Part shown: in pieces, positions 15,413 to 24,312 of the stretch | How positions within the stretch are numbered: position 1 is the first letter of the stretch | How the letters are laid out: every line of letters starts with the position of its first letter | Assembly (NCBI GenBank): GCA_002482965.1 | Contig: DLGZ01000011.1 | Coordinates: 1-59,825 of the forward strand | Length of the DNA stretch: 59,825 nucleotides | Direction: 5' to 3' | Source of the DNA: Verrucomicrobiaceae bacterium UBA7681 | Lineage (GTDB): Bacteria > Verrucomicrobiota > Verrucomicrobiia > Verrucomicrobiales > Verrucomicrobiaceae | Made by a program: the position numbers and the translations under genes | Notes under the pieces: model-generated | Told to the model about the DNA's origin: nothing | What the model saw: the letters and a program-made list of their open reading frames with translations, nothing else | The model's database searches: none

Positions 15413-16525
15413 ATGACACTCGTTCTTACCGTGGTGGTGGTGGCGTTGATCTTTGAATACATCAACGGCTTTCACGACACTGCCAATTCCATCGCGACGG
15501 TGGTGTCCACGAAGGTGCTGACGCCGCGCATGGCGATCATCCTGGCGGCCGTGACGAATCTGGTTGGGGCATTGTTTGGCACGGCGGTGGCAAAGACCAT
15601 CGCTTCGGGGCTGGTGGATTCCGCGTTTGTCACCACGCAGACCATCATTTGTGCGCTGGTGGGCGGCATCGTCTGGAATCTGATCACCTGGTGGTTTGGC
15701 ATGCCGTCGAGTTCCAGCCATGCGCTGGTGGGCGGGCTCACCGGGGCCACTCTGGCCACGGCCAGTGGCAATTGGTCCGTGCTGATCTGGTCCAAGGCTC
15801 CCGCAGCCGGGAAGCCATGGTTCGAAGGCGGCGGCCTGCTCTACAAAGTCGTGGTGCCGATGATCAGTTCACCGATTGCCGGGCTTTTGCTCGGGTTCCT
15901 GGTAATGTCGTTTCTTTATCTGCTGATTTCGACCTTGAACCACCTGTTCGGCATCTTTAAACCGCATATGGTCAGTGGCGTGTTTGGCAAACTGCAGATC
16001 TTAAGCGCGGGCTTCATGGGGTTCAGCCATGGTTCGAATGACGCGCAGAAAACGATGGGCATCATCGCTCTCGCCCTGCTGGCCGGGACCAGTTCCGGCG
16101 ATCTGGCCCAGATTCCTGACTGGCTAGGCTTCCTGCGCATTGAGTCGCTGGGAGAAAAAAGCGATCAGATTCCCATCTGGATCAAGGTGGCCTGCGCCCT
16201 GACCATGGCCGCTGGTACAGCCGCCGGTGGCTGGCGCATCATCAAGACGCTGGGTCACAAACTGGTGAAACTGCAGCCGGTGCATGGTTTTGCGGCTGAG
16301 ACAACGGCGGCCACGGTGCTGCTGGCAGCGGCGCATTTCGGCATGCCGGTTTCCACCACGCATGCCATTACCACGAGCATCATGGGGGTGGGGACGGCCA
16401 AGCGGCTCAACGCGATCAAGTGGAATGTCGTGACGCGAATCGTCTGGGCCTGGGTTCTCACCATTCCAGTCACGGGGCTGCTGAGTTACGGGCTGTTCAA
16501 GCTGTTCGGCACGCCGGTGGGGTGA
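15413..16525 (+). CDS. PiT family inorganic phosphate transporter
   Basis: A 370-aa membrane protein with the two inverted PiT signatures: GFHDTANSIATVVSTKVL near residue 20 and GFSHGSNDAQKTMGIIAL near residue 200. About 10 membrane segments are visible, with a short cytoplasmic loop in the middle. It imports phosphate, usually as a metal-phosphate complex, driven by a proton or sodium gradient in the inner membrane. It is co-transcribed with the DUF47 gene. Its last 29 bp overlap the 3' end of the convergent bioA gene, so the two transcripts are antisense there. Confidence 0.95.
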   Translation: MTLVLTVVVVALIFEYINGFHDTANSIATVVSTKVLTPRMAIILAAVTNLVGALFGTAVAKTIASGLVDSAFVTTQTIICALVGGIVWNLITWWFGMPSSSSHALVGGLTGATLATASGNWSVLIWSKAPAAGKPWFEGGGLLYKVVVPMISSPIAGLLLGFLVMSFLYLLISTLNHLFGIFKPHMVSGVFGKLQILSAGFMGFSHGSNDAQKTMGIIALALLAGTSSGDLAQIPDWLGFLRIESLGEKSDQIPIWIKVACALTMAAGTAAGGWRIIKTLGHKLVKLQPVHGFAAETTAATVLLAAAHFGMPVSTTHAITTSIMGVGTAKRLNAIKWNVVTRIVWAWVLTIPVTGLLSYGLFKLFGTPVG

Positions 16526-17771
16526 CCTCGTTTAACGCCGCTCTGAGAGCGGTCACCATGCGGTCGATTTCCGCCAGGGTGACGCAAAGGGGGGGCATGA
16601 GGACGAGGGTGTTGCCGATGGGGCGAGTGAGCAGGCCGTGCTTGCGGGCGGCGAGGCAGACTTTTGAGCCGAGGCTCAGGTCGGGGGAATCGATGGTCAT
16701 GGCTGCGATCATGCCGCATTGGCGGAAGGCGGGGAGATCGGCCATCAACTCGCCGAAGCGGGCGATTTTGGCGGGGAGCTGTTCGAGGACTTGTTCGTCA
16801 CGGAACACGCGCAGACTGGCGAGTGCGGCGGCGCAGCCGAGCTGGCTGCCGGCGAAGCTGTGGCCGTAGAAAAAGGTGCGGCCTTCGTGGGGCTCGCCGA
16901 GGAAGCCGTCGAAGACGCGCTCGCTGGTCAAGGTGACGGCGAGGGGGAGGTAACCGCCGGTGAGGCCTTTGGCGAGGCAGAGGAAATCGGGCACGACGTC
17001 TTCATGCTCGCTGGCAAACATTTTGCCGGTGCGGCCAAAGCCGGTCATGACTTCGTCGAGAATTAAAAAGACGTCCTGTTCGGCGCACCAAGTGTCCAGT
17101 TTTTTGAGCATGCCTTGAGGCCAGAGGCGCATGCCGGCGGCACCTTGGATGAGGGGCTCGATGACGATGGCGGCGATGCGGTGGCGGTCGTCAAGGGTCA
17201 GGGAGTCAAGGGCGTCAAGACTTGAGACGGTGATGACGCGGTAGCCGAAGTCATTGCCGCTGCCCTTGAAGAGGGGGATGCCGCCGAGGCTGGCGGCGCC
17301 GAGGGTGTCGCCGTGGTAGGCGCGGTCGAAGGCGATGAGGGTGTCGCGCTGCGGCCTGCCGTTTTGCTTCCAGTACTGCAAGGCCATGCGCACGGCGGAC
17401 TCGATGGCGGTGGAGCCGTTGTCGGTGAAAAAGGCGCGGGTGATTTTGCCGCCTGGGAGGAGATCGACGAGTTCCTTGGCCAGGCGGATGGCGGGCTCGT
17501 TGGTGAAGCCGAGGAAGGAGGTGTGGGCTACTTTGCCGAGCTGCTCAATGATGGCGGCATTGATGACGGGATGCGTGTGGCCGTGGGCGTTGGTCCAGAT
17601 GGAGGCGTTGCCGTCGAGATACTCATTGCCGAACTGATCGCGCAGGGTGCAGCCCTGTCCTGCAACGAGCATGAGAGGGGTGTGATCCGGTGCGCACCAC
17701 TGCCGCATGGGGGTGAAGGGGTGCCAGAGATGTTGTTGATCGAGGGAGGTCAGGTCCGAGAGGGGTGGCAT
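16497..17771 (-). CDS. bioA: Adenosylmethionine-8-amino-7-oxononanoate aminotransferase
   Basis: A 424-aa class III PLP aminotransferase. BioA hallmarks are LDQQHLWHPFTPMRQW at the N-terminus, GCTLRDQFGNEYLDGNASIWTNAHGH, LILDEVMTGFGRTGKMFASE (cofactor-contacting Asp) and CLAKGLTGGYLPLAVTLTSE with the PLP lysine. It makes 7,8-diaminopelargonic acid in biotin synthesis, using S-adenosylmethionine as amino donor. I used the ATG at 17771; the longer frame adds residues with no family match. Other biotin genes are not in the window; the upstream SSS symporter (32 bp away, same strand) might be co-transcribed, possibly for uptake of an unrelated substrate. Tail overlaps the PiT gene by 29 bp. Confidence 0.95.
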   Translation of the reverse strand: MPPLSDLTSLDQQHLWHPFTPMRQWCAPDHTPLMLVAGQGCTLRDQFGNEYLDGNASIWTNAHGHTHPVINAAIIEQLGKVAHTSFLGFTNEPAIRLAKELVDLLPGGKITRAFFTDNGSTAIESAVRMALQYWKQNGRPQRDTLIAFDRAYHGDTLGAASLGGIPLFKGSGNDFGYRVITVSSLDALDSLTLDDRHRIAAIVIEPLIQGAAGMRLWPQGMLKKLDTWCAEQDVFLILDEVMTGFGRTGKMFASEHEDVVPDFLCLAKGLTGGYLPLAVTLTSERVFDGFLGEPHEGRTFFYGHSFAGSQLGCAAALASLRVFRDEQVLEQLPAKIARFGELMADLPAFRQCGMIAAMTIDSPDLSLGSKVCLAARKHGLLTRPIGNTLVLMPPLCVTLAEIDRMVTALRAALNEVTPPACRTA

Positions 17772-17802
17772 GAGGCTTGCGTTCTTTGACTTTTCGCCTG
17801 CT

Positions 17803-19326
17803 CTATGTTTTTGAGCGGGCATTCACGATCCATGAACCCGTGACGCCGATGAAGATGTTGAGGAGCAGGCCGTAGATGCCGGGGTGGAAGCCGGAGTTTT
17901 TCAGGAGCGTCAAGAAGCCGTCTCCTTTGGCAGGGACCCAGAAAAAGAGGAGGGCAAAGACGAGTCCGGCGAACATGCCTGCAAAGACCGGGCCGGCGCG
18001 CATGCGCTGCCAGTGAATCGCGATCATGAAGGCGGGTGCAAGCTGGAGGAGCATGTCGAACTTCATCTCCAGCAGCTCGACCAGAGTCAGTTTGGTGCCT
18101 GAGCTGTTGAGCCAGATCGCCAGTGCTGCGAGCACGACGACGAAGAGGGTTGAAATCCATTTGCCGAGGGTGGTGAGGGATGCCTGGCTGGCCTGCGGCC
18201 GTACAAAGCCCATGTACAAGTCTTTGGTGACCATGCTGGACATGGACAGCAGAGTGGAATCTGCGGTGGACATGATGGCGCCAAGGATCGCGGCAAAGAT
18301 GAGGACCACGAGAGCGTAGCCGAAGGTGCTCTGCTCCTGGATGTGGCGCAGCATGACGCCCAGCACGGCATCTGAGCTGGCGCCTTGAAGTTCTCCGGCA
18401 AGATGCGCCGCCGCCGTCACACCCACCAGCACTGCGACCAGGGCTGTACACAGGGGCATGAAGGCCATCACTGCGAGGCTTTTGCGCAGTGTGCGGGCGG
18501 AACGTGCGGCGTAGATGCGCTGGATCGCCTGCGGATAGAGGGCCGCACCGACACCCAGCAGAAGGATGTAGCTGATCCAGCTGCGGACCTCAGGTGCTTT
18601 GGGGGGGAGGACTTTTTCAGGGGCGATCTGCAGCAGCGTGCGCGTGGTCTGCTCCATGCTGCCGTACTCTTTGAAGATCAGAACGAGCAGCACCAAAAAG
18701 CCCAGCGCGAGTACGCCGCCCTGAATCACATCCGTCCAGGCCACAGCGCGGAAACCGCCCATGGTCTCATATACCAGCATGATGCCGGCCAGCACGACGA
18801 CGCCCCATACGAAGGCCGTCTCTGGGTCCAGGGTGGTCAAGCCCTCGACCGCACGTCCCATGGCCGTGAGCTGAGCGAGGTAAAAATTCATCAGCGAGGC
18901 CACCATGATCAAGGTTGCCAGCAGGTTGAGTCCGCGATGGTTGAAACGATGCGCGAGGTAGTCTGTGGGCGTGATGAAGGCGTGCTGCTTCGCCAGTTTG
19001 AACAGCTTCGGGGCGAAGAGCAGGTAGGTCACGACGATCGTGGTCATGAAATGCACGCAGGTCAGCCATGCGAAACCGATGCGGTAGGCCTTGCCTGAGA
19101 ATCCGAGGATGGTGTTGCCGCTGTACTGCGTGGCAAACAGCGTCAGCAGCAGCACGAAGAAACCCACGCCGGAGCCGCCGATGAAATGATCGCGCAGCGA
19201 GTTCTCCTCCTTTGCCCGCATCCCCAGCCAGCCGATCCAGACCATGGACAGGAGGTACAAACCGATGAATGCCAGCGCTCCTGCGCCGAATGGGATGACA
19301 TTGGTCTCCGCAGCGGCAGCGATCAT
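17803..19326 (-). CDS. Sodium:solute symporter (SSS family)
   Basis: A 507-aa membrane protein with about 13 predicted membrane segments. SSS features are FLLLTLFATQYSGNTILGFSGKAYRIG near residue 60, the long conserved YETMGGFRAVAWTDVIQGG near residue 190, and LGAIMSTADSTLLSMSSMVTKDLY around residue 345, which is the classic SSS signature with sodium-site Ser/Thr. It imports a small solute with sodium; likeness to PanF-type pantothenate symporters is visible but the substrate is not certain. It overlaps its small upstream partner by 4 bp. bioA follows 32 bp after it. Confidence 0.93.
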   Translation of the reverse strand: MIAAAAETNVIPFGAGALAFIGLYLLSMVWIGWLGMRAKEENSLRDHFIGGSGVGFFVLLLTLFATQYSGNTILGFSGKAYRIGFAWLTCVHFMTTIVVTYLLFAPKLFKLAKQHAFITPTDYLAHRFNHRGLNLLATLIMVASLMNFYLAQLTAMGRAVEGLTTLDPETAFVWGVVVLAGIMLVYETMGGFRAVAWTDVIQGGVLALGFLVLLVLIFKEYGSMEQTTRTLLQIAPEKVLPPKAPEVRSWISYILLLGVGAALYPQAIQRIYAARSARTLRKSLAVMAFMPLCTALVAVLVGVTAAAHLAGELQGASSDAVLGVMLRHIQEQSTFGYALVVLIFAAILGAIMSTADSTLLSMSSMVTKDLYMGFVRPQASQASLTTLGKWISTLFVVVLAALAIWLNSSGTKLTLVELLEMKFDMLLQLAPAFMIAIHWQRMRAGPVFAGMFAGLVFALLFFWVPAKGDGFLTLLKNSGFHPGIYGLLLNIFIGVTGSWIVNARSKT

Positions 19327-19547
19327 GCTTCGTCCTCCTCTTCATCGTCGGGCCACCGGTAGACAAAGAGCCAGGCGGTGAAGGCCGAAACCGCCAGAGA
19401 ACCGGCGACGGAGACGACCACCCAGAGAGGATATCCAAGCAGCATGCGCGTGTCTGCTGCGGGCCAGTACCAGGGGATGGAAATGCCGGCGAGCAGAGCG
19501 TATACGATCCAGATCCACCAGGAGAGATAATTGTGCGGACGTTTCAT
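19323..19547 (-). CDS. Small membrane partner of the symporter (DUF3311/YhdT-like)
   Basis: A 74-aa protein with two hydrophobic segments (YLSWWIWIVYALLAGISIPWYW and LWVVVSVAGSLAVSAFTAWL) and a strongly acidic tail DDEEEDEA. Short two-helix proteins of the DUF3311/YhdT type are regularly encoded right before SSS symporters. Here the stop overlaps the symporter start by 4 bp, so they are coupled. It may help assemble or regulate the transporter. The ATG at 19547 is used because the longer frame adds a non-membrane basic segment. Confidence 0.75.
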   Translation of the reverse strand: MKRPHNYLSWWIWIVYALLAGISIPWYWPAADTRMLLGYPLWVVVSVAGSLAVSAFTAWLFVYRWPDDEEEDEA

Positions 19548-19878
19548 CAATGGGGGCGATCCATGACGGCGTCGGGATGGTTTGTCGAGCGGGAAGACGG
19601 AATGGCTGGATGAACCGCACATCATCCATTCGGCGGTGGGAGTGTCTCAAGCAGCTTTGATTAACGCAGGCGTGATCTTTTCATGGGGATCGCGTCTGTT
19701 TTGTTTTTTAGAGTGTGTCGATGCCGTGGGTGATTGCCAAAAAGAGCAGCATTCTCAGCTCCCCAGCCATCCGCTCTATCTGGAGATGGTTTTATTTTTC
19801 CATGGCTGGCCAGCCTGCGAAAAATCACCGGCTCCCGCATTCGGAGATTTTCTGGTATGCGTGGACTGCGCGGCCCGT

Positions 19879-19961
19879 CGAAAGCGGTAGCTGCGCTCGT
19901 TCCTCGCTGCGCAACCGCAGTCAATATTGGGGCATGCCTGCTCGATTTGGAAATGAGTTTG
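19879..19961 (+). repeat. R2 intergenic repeat, copy b
   Basis: Second copy of the R2 block (see 8339-8421), roughly three quarters identical to it, with GAAAGCGGTAGCTGC, TCGCTGCGCAACCGCAG and GCTCGATTTGG conserved. It ends 30 bp before the stop of the TlpA fusion gene. The rest of the 19548-19991 gene-free stretch holds an imperfect hairpin around 19823-19855 and nothing else I recognise. Confidence 0.75.
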
Positions 19962-19991
19962 GTGATGCGCTGTGCCGCCGTCGGCGGGAGC

Positions 19992-22900
19992 TCACTTTTT
20001 GATGAGCAGCTTTTTCACGAGCTCCGCGACTTCCTTGGCACCTGCGGGATCGTAGCCTGACTTTACGTAGACGATCTTGCCGTCGGGGCCGATGACGACG
20101 GTGTGAGGGATGCCTTCGACGCCGAAATTTTGGCCGACGCGCTGGTTGGCATCGAGAGCGACTTCGAACTTCCAACCGCGGGTTTCGAGGAAGGTTTTCA
20201 CGGTGTCTTTGTCCTCGGCCTGATTGATGCCGATGAAGCGGGCTTTTTTGGGATCGAAGGCTGACATTTCATCGATCATCTGCGGCAGTGATTTGATGCA
20301 GGGGCCGCACCAGGTGGCCCAGAAGTCGAGGACGATGACTTTGCCTTTCTCTTTGGAGAGATCGAACTCTTCACCGGCGAGCAGGGGCAGTTTGAAGGGC
20401 TTGGCGTCCTGATTGAGCAATGGTGAGCTTTGCCCGCCAGATTCGGGGAGGACGGGTTCGGGGGCGAACTTCTGTTTCCACTCACGCAGGGCCAACATGG
20501 TGGCGCTGTCTGGCGGGGAGGTGGTGCGAATCACATAAATCTGTGACAGCGGCACGCGGCAACTGCCGAGGAGCGGGTTGGTGCCGAACACCGCATCATT
20601 GGCGAAGCGATCCACCTTCAAGCCAAGGCGTCCGCCATTGTTCAGCAGCAGCCAGTGGGTGATGATGGGCGGCATGTCTTCATTGTCCTGGGCTACGAAG
20701 GCGGCGCTGACGGCGTCTGCCGGTTTGATCAACCACACGGCGGCCTTCACGCGGTCGCGCGGCACCTGGATGGTTTCCAAGCCGGAGCGGATGGCAAAAT
20801 GCTGCGCCGTTGCAGCTTCGATCACGCCGCGCAGCAGATCGCCGTTTGCGGCAAGGAGGACATGGCGAGGGGGATCTTCTTTGCGGAAGCGCGGGACGGT
20901 GAGGGCATGCTCTTTGGACCGTGCATCCACGAGTGGGACGGCGACACGTCCGGGTGCGATGCGTGCGCTGAAGGCATTGATCTTCACCGGGCGCTCACCA
21001 TTTCCCCACAGGCTGAAGGGCTCGATGATGATGCCGCTGCCGGAGCGCATTTTCGGAGTGAGGGGAATTTTTCGTGCGGAGACGCCATTGAAGAAAACTT
21101 CGATGGAGTTCTCGGCGATGGCGATGCGGACGGGCATTGACTCGGTGGTGCGGAGGCGGAACTGCCGGTCCATCTGCTCATTGGCGACTTCGAGGCCGAA
21201 GCAGACCTCGCTGCCCATGTGGCCGAAGAGGAGGTTCGTGCTTGGTGCGGAGGGGTTGATGCCGTCGCAGTACAAACGCATGCGGAGTGCGGAGAAGCCG
21301 TTGTTGACCAAGGTGAAGTTGATTTCATTCACCTGCATGAAGGCGGGATGTCCCCATGAACCGCCGGTGGTGAAATCGATCCCGGTCTTGCCGTTGCGTT
21401 TCACCTGCTCCGCGCTGCCACGCACGCGCTGCCAGCCTGGATCTTCGAAGCCGTCGAGATTCAAGGAGGCGCCACCGAACTGAATGGCCTGGAGCTTGTC
21501 GGTGGGAAGTTGTTTCACGGCAGCCACGTCGGATTCCAGATCCACGTGCTTCGCGTCAATGGCGCGCAGCCTGCCGGGGATGACATCACCGTCCTGAAGA
21601 TAAAACAAGGCCTCGCTGCGCAAGCCCGCAGGCTGGTCTGCCACCGCACGGGTGATTTCCATCTTGCCTGTGCTGGTCATGGCGACTGGTTTGAGCGCGC
21701 CGAAGGGCTTCCAGAGCGGCTGCGTCTCGCCGTCGGCCGCGAGGGTGCCGTGCAGGACGTTTTTGTTGATGGTGAGCGTGTCGAGCGTGGCGAGGTCGAT
21801 CTTCTCCTGGGTGGTTTCGAAGCCTTTGAACTGGAGGTGATGCAGCGTGGTGATTTTGAAATTCACCGGGGTCTCAGAAAAGGTGGTTTTGAATGTGGCC
21901 ACTTCATTGCGGACCTGAACCAGCGTGCCGTTGATCCATTCGCCATCGGTGAACCACATCTCCGTGAGCGGCAGTGCGGCTTGGAAAAACGGTGAGGCTT
22001 CGTTGATCATCTCCACCGCCAGCACCTTGTCCCATGGCAGACTGGTCTCGCTGCCATCCAGTGCATGCACGGTCAGAGAGGTGGCGTCGGCGCGCACGGC
22101 TTTCGCTTTGAGGTAGCGCCCGTTCGTGAGTTCGATGCGTGGGCGAACATCGGTGATGTCTGCGGGCAGAGAGCCATCCCATTCACGGATGCGGAGGGCC
22201 TCGAGGGTGAGATCGGGGCCCTTGTTTAAAAGGGTCAGGCCGGTGGGGCTGGCCTCTGCAACGCCGCCGACAGCGTCTGCCCGGGCCTGTGCCACAGCTT
22301 CTGCCCGGACCTGGACCACGCCCTGTACTGCGCCAAGCAGCGCACCAAAAAGACCACCGCCGCCGGCTGGTGCGACCGGCTTTTTTTCTTTGGGCTTCGC
22401 TTCAGGCTCCGGCTCAGCCGCGCCCACAGGAGGCTTGGTTGTTTGAGCCAGCTTTTTGCCGTCTGCGCCATAGATGGAGCACAGGCCGGTTTTACGATTC
22501 CAGAACAAGGTCAGTGTGACACGCCGTGCGTCGTCGTTGAGTTTTTGGACGCTTTCAAACACGCGGCCTTGCAGAACGACATCATCCGCCCAGGTCTCCA
22601 CGATCACGCGATCATCATCCGAAGCCTTGAGTTCGATTTTAAACTCCGGCCTGACCGTGGAGCTCAGGGTGAACTGCATTTCCACCTGCTCAGGAGATTC
22701 AAGGGGAAGACTGACGCGGTGATTCCAACCCACCTGCTGCAAAGCTGCGCCTGGCACCATGCGCCAGAGCTTTTCTTTGACTGGCGCACTGTTGTTGTTC
22801 TCAGAGGGGATTTCGGTCCAGCCACTGGTGCCTGCGAGTGCGGGGAAGGGCATGCCTTTCGCTTTGAGGCGCTGCAGGCTGACCACGGAGTCACGCAGCA

Positions 22901-23228
22901 CCTGGATGCTGCCAAAGCGGGCGGATTTCACGCTGAGTGTCTTCGCATCCAGCCCGGTGACCGAGCCAAACAGGCGGCTGCCGTCGGCGAGACGAATGCT
23001 GAACTCTTCCTCCGTTTTGGCATCCGTCTTGAAACGGTTCACGCGTTTGAGCACGTCCATGCTCACCTGGAAATCCTCGCTGAACATGGGGGTGCGCCAG
23101 ATGACATGACCGTTTTCGGCTCCCACGAAATGACCGCCGACCCACTCGCCGTTCTGCCAGTGCAGCTCGGAAGCGAGGCTGATGCCGCCCACCAGCAGCA
23201 GCGCAGTGATGAGGAGTTTAGCGTTCAT
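19992..23228 (-). CDS. Large exported protein with C-terminal TlpA-like thioredoxin domain
   Basis: A 1078-aa protein with a signal peptide (MNAKLLITALLLVGGISLASE). Residues about 25-900 are beta-rich and unassigned, with recurring short motifs of the L-x-x-G-x-x-V/I-x-G-x-L type (for example DGSRLFGSVTGLDAKTLSV, DGDVIPGRLRAIDAKHVDL, NGDLLRGVIEAATAQHFAI), so it appears built from repeated small barrels plus a lectin-like region. The last ~140 residues are a TlpA/ResA thioredoxin fold with the active site WATWCGPC and the cis-Pro region GIPHTVV. It probably reduces or isomerises disulfides outside the cytoplasm. It overlaps the prenyltransferase-fold gene by 11 bp and ends the long operon. Architecture is unusual. 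Confidence 0.85.
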   Translation of the reverse strand: MNAKLLITALLLVGGISLASELHWQNGEWVGGHFVGAENGHVIWRTPMFSEDFQVSMDVLKRVNRFKTDAKTEEEFSIRLADGSRLFGSVTGLDAKTLSVKSARFGSIQVLRDSVVSLQRLKAKGMPFPALAGTSGWTEIPSENNNSAPVKEKLWRMVPGAALQQVGWNHRVSLPLESPEQVEMQFTLSSTVRPEFKIELKASDDDRVIVETWADDVVLQGRVFESVQKLNDDARRVTLTLFWNRKTGLCSIYGADGKKLAQTTKPPVGAAEPEPEAKPKEKKPVAPAGGGGLFGALLGAVQGVVQVRAEAVAQARADAVGGVAEASPTGLTLLNKGPDLTLEALRIREWDGSLPADITDVRPRIELTNGRYLKAKAVRADATSLTVHALDGSETSLPWDKVLAVEMINEASPFFQAALPLTEMWFTDGEWINGTLVQVRNEVATFKTTFSETPVNFKITTLHHLQFKGFETTQEKIDLATLDTLTINKNVLHGTLAADGETQPLWKPFGALKPVAMTSTGKMEITRAVADQPAGLRSEALFYLQDGDVIPGRLRAIDAKHVDLESDVAAVKQLPTDKLQAIQFGGASLNLDGFEDPGWQRVRGSAEQVKRNGKTGIDFTTGGSWGHPAFMQVNEINFTLVNNGFSALRMRLYCDGINPSAPSTNLLFGHMGSEVCFGLEVANEQMDRQFRLRTTESMPVRIAIAENSIEVFFNGVSARKIPLTPKMRSGSGIIIEPFSLWGNGERPVKINAFSARIAPGRVAVPLVDARSKEHALTVPRFRKEDPPRHVLLAANGDLLRGVIEAATAQHFAIRSGLETIQVPRDRVKAAVWLIKPADAVSAAFVAQDNEDMPPIITHWLLLNNGGRLGLKVDRFANDAVFGTNPLLGSCRVPLSQIYVIRTTSPPDSATMLALREWKQKFAPEPVLPESGGQSSPLLNQDAKPFKLPLLAGEEFDLSKEKGKVIVLDFWATWCGPCIKSLPQMIDEMSAFDPKKARFIGINQAEDKDTVKTFLETRGWKFEVALDANQRVGQNFGVEGIPHTVVIGPDGKIVYVKSGYDPAGAKEVAELVKKLLIKK

Positions 23229-24312
23229 AGATCGGCAGGAAGCGGTAGTTTAAAGCCAGGGCCAGCAGCGACATGCCGGTCTCATACGCGCCAGTGCCGA
23301 AGCTGCCGTCTGGAGCCTGGCTCTCGCCCAGCACGCGTGCCGTGGCGGCGTTCCATTTTTGCCAGGAGGCGTAGTCGCCCTGAAACAAGGCCTGGGCCAT
23401 GTAGTAGCGGAAGTACTCCTTGTAGCTGCCCTCGTTGTGCTCAAGACGGTCGGAGATGTGCTTGAGCGTGGCTTTGAACTCCTCGCTGTCCTTGTGCTTG
23501 GATACGGCGGCCACCAGAGTGGCGATGGCGCTGCGGTTCATTGATTCGCCAAAGCCGCCGAAACCGCCGGCATAGGCCACGCTGCCATCCTTGCCGGTGC
23601 TGCGCCGCATGTAGTTCAGCGCGGTGTCGATGACTTCATCGGGAACTGCCATGCCGGCGTTGCGTGCGGCGAGCAGTCCCATCAGCACGGCACCTGTCAC
23701 TGAAGTGTCCGCGTCAGTGGAGTTTGGCATGTACCGCCAGCCGCCCCAGCGGTTTGCCTTTTGCGAGGTGCTGGCGCAGCGGATGGCGAGATCGAGCGCC
23801 TGGCCGATGGTGCGCAGCGGCTTGCCGCCCTCCCACAGGAGGGATTCGTCCACCGCGCCGTAGGCTTCCGAAAGGGAGAGCATGGCAAAGCCGTGATGAT
23901 ACATGCTGTTGGGCAGGTAGCCGCTGGTCGCATCCTGGCTGCGGATGATGGCACGCAGCGCACGGCGGATGTTTGGCGCATAGCGGCCGAAGTTTGGATC
24001 TTCACCGCTGGCGAGAAAGGCCATGAGGCAGATGCCGTCGATGCCCGCACCATCGTGGCCGCCCTGCCAGCCGCCTGCGTCGCTTTGCTTCGAGGCCAGC
24101 CAAGCCAGGCCGCGCTCATACACGGTATCGACTTCCTGAGGGATCGCGCTGCCGAAACGGAGAGAGGGGTCCTGCGCGGAGGTGTTTGAGGTGAGAAGAA
24201 GGAATGACGAAAACAGAATGACGAATGACGAATGGCGGAGCATGAGGCGACGAACCTTGCGACTGTGGGTGGCAGTTTCTGAGGGCTTCGTCATGGATGT
24301 TTCGTTATTCAT
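23218..24312 (-). CDS. Prenyltransferase/squalene-oxidase-repeat protein
   Basis: A 364-aa exported protein; the mature part is an alpha/alpha toroid with repeats such as GLAWLASKQSDAGGWQGG, AIRSQDATSGYLP-like and ATARVLGESQAPDGSFGTGAYETGMSLLAL, matching the prenyltransferase and squalene-oxidase repeat family. No DXDD cyclase motif is visible, so it is probably a binding or scaffold protein rather than a terpene cyclase; similar secreted proteins are common in Planctomycetes and Verrucomicrobia. The hydrophobic signal lies at residues 24-46, so the ATG 22 codons inside may be the real start; the ATG at 24312 overlaps the upstream stop by 8 bp. It belongs to the DUF4175 operon. Confidence 0.8.
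   Translation of the reverse strand: MNNETSMTKPSETATHSRKVRRLMLRHSSFVILFSSFLLLTSNTSAQDPSLRFGSAIPQEVDTVYERGLAWLASKQSDAGGWQGGHDGAGIDGICLMAFLASGEDPNFGRYAPNIRRALRAIIRSQDATSGYLPNSMYHHGFAMLSLSEAYGAVDESLLWEGGKPLRTIGQALDLAIRCASTSQKANRWGGWRYMPNSTDADTSVTGAVLMGLLAARNAGMAVPDEVIDTALNYMRRSTGKDGSVAYAGGFGGFGESMNRSAIATLVAAVSKHKDSEEFKATLKHISDRLEHNEGSYKEYFRYYMAQALFQGDYASWQKWNAATARVLGESQAPDGSFGTGAYETGMSLLALALNYRFLPIYER

Noticed and set aside
16497..16525. Error or frameshift at the PiT-bioA overlap
   Set aside because: Both C-termini look natural and the overlap is tail to tail, which is common.
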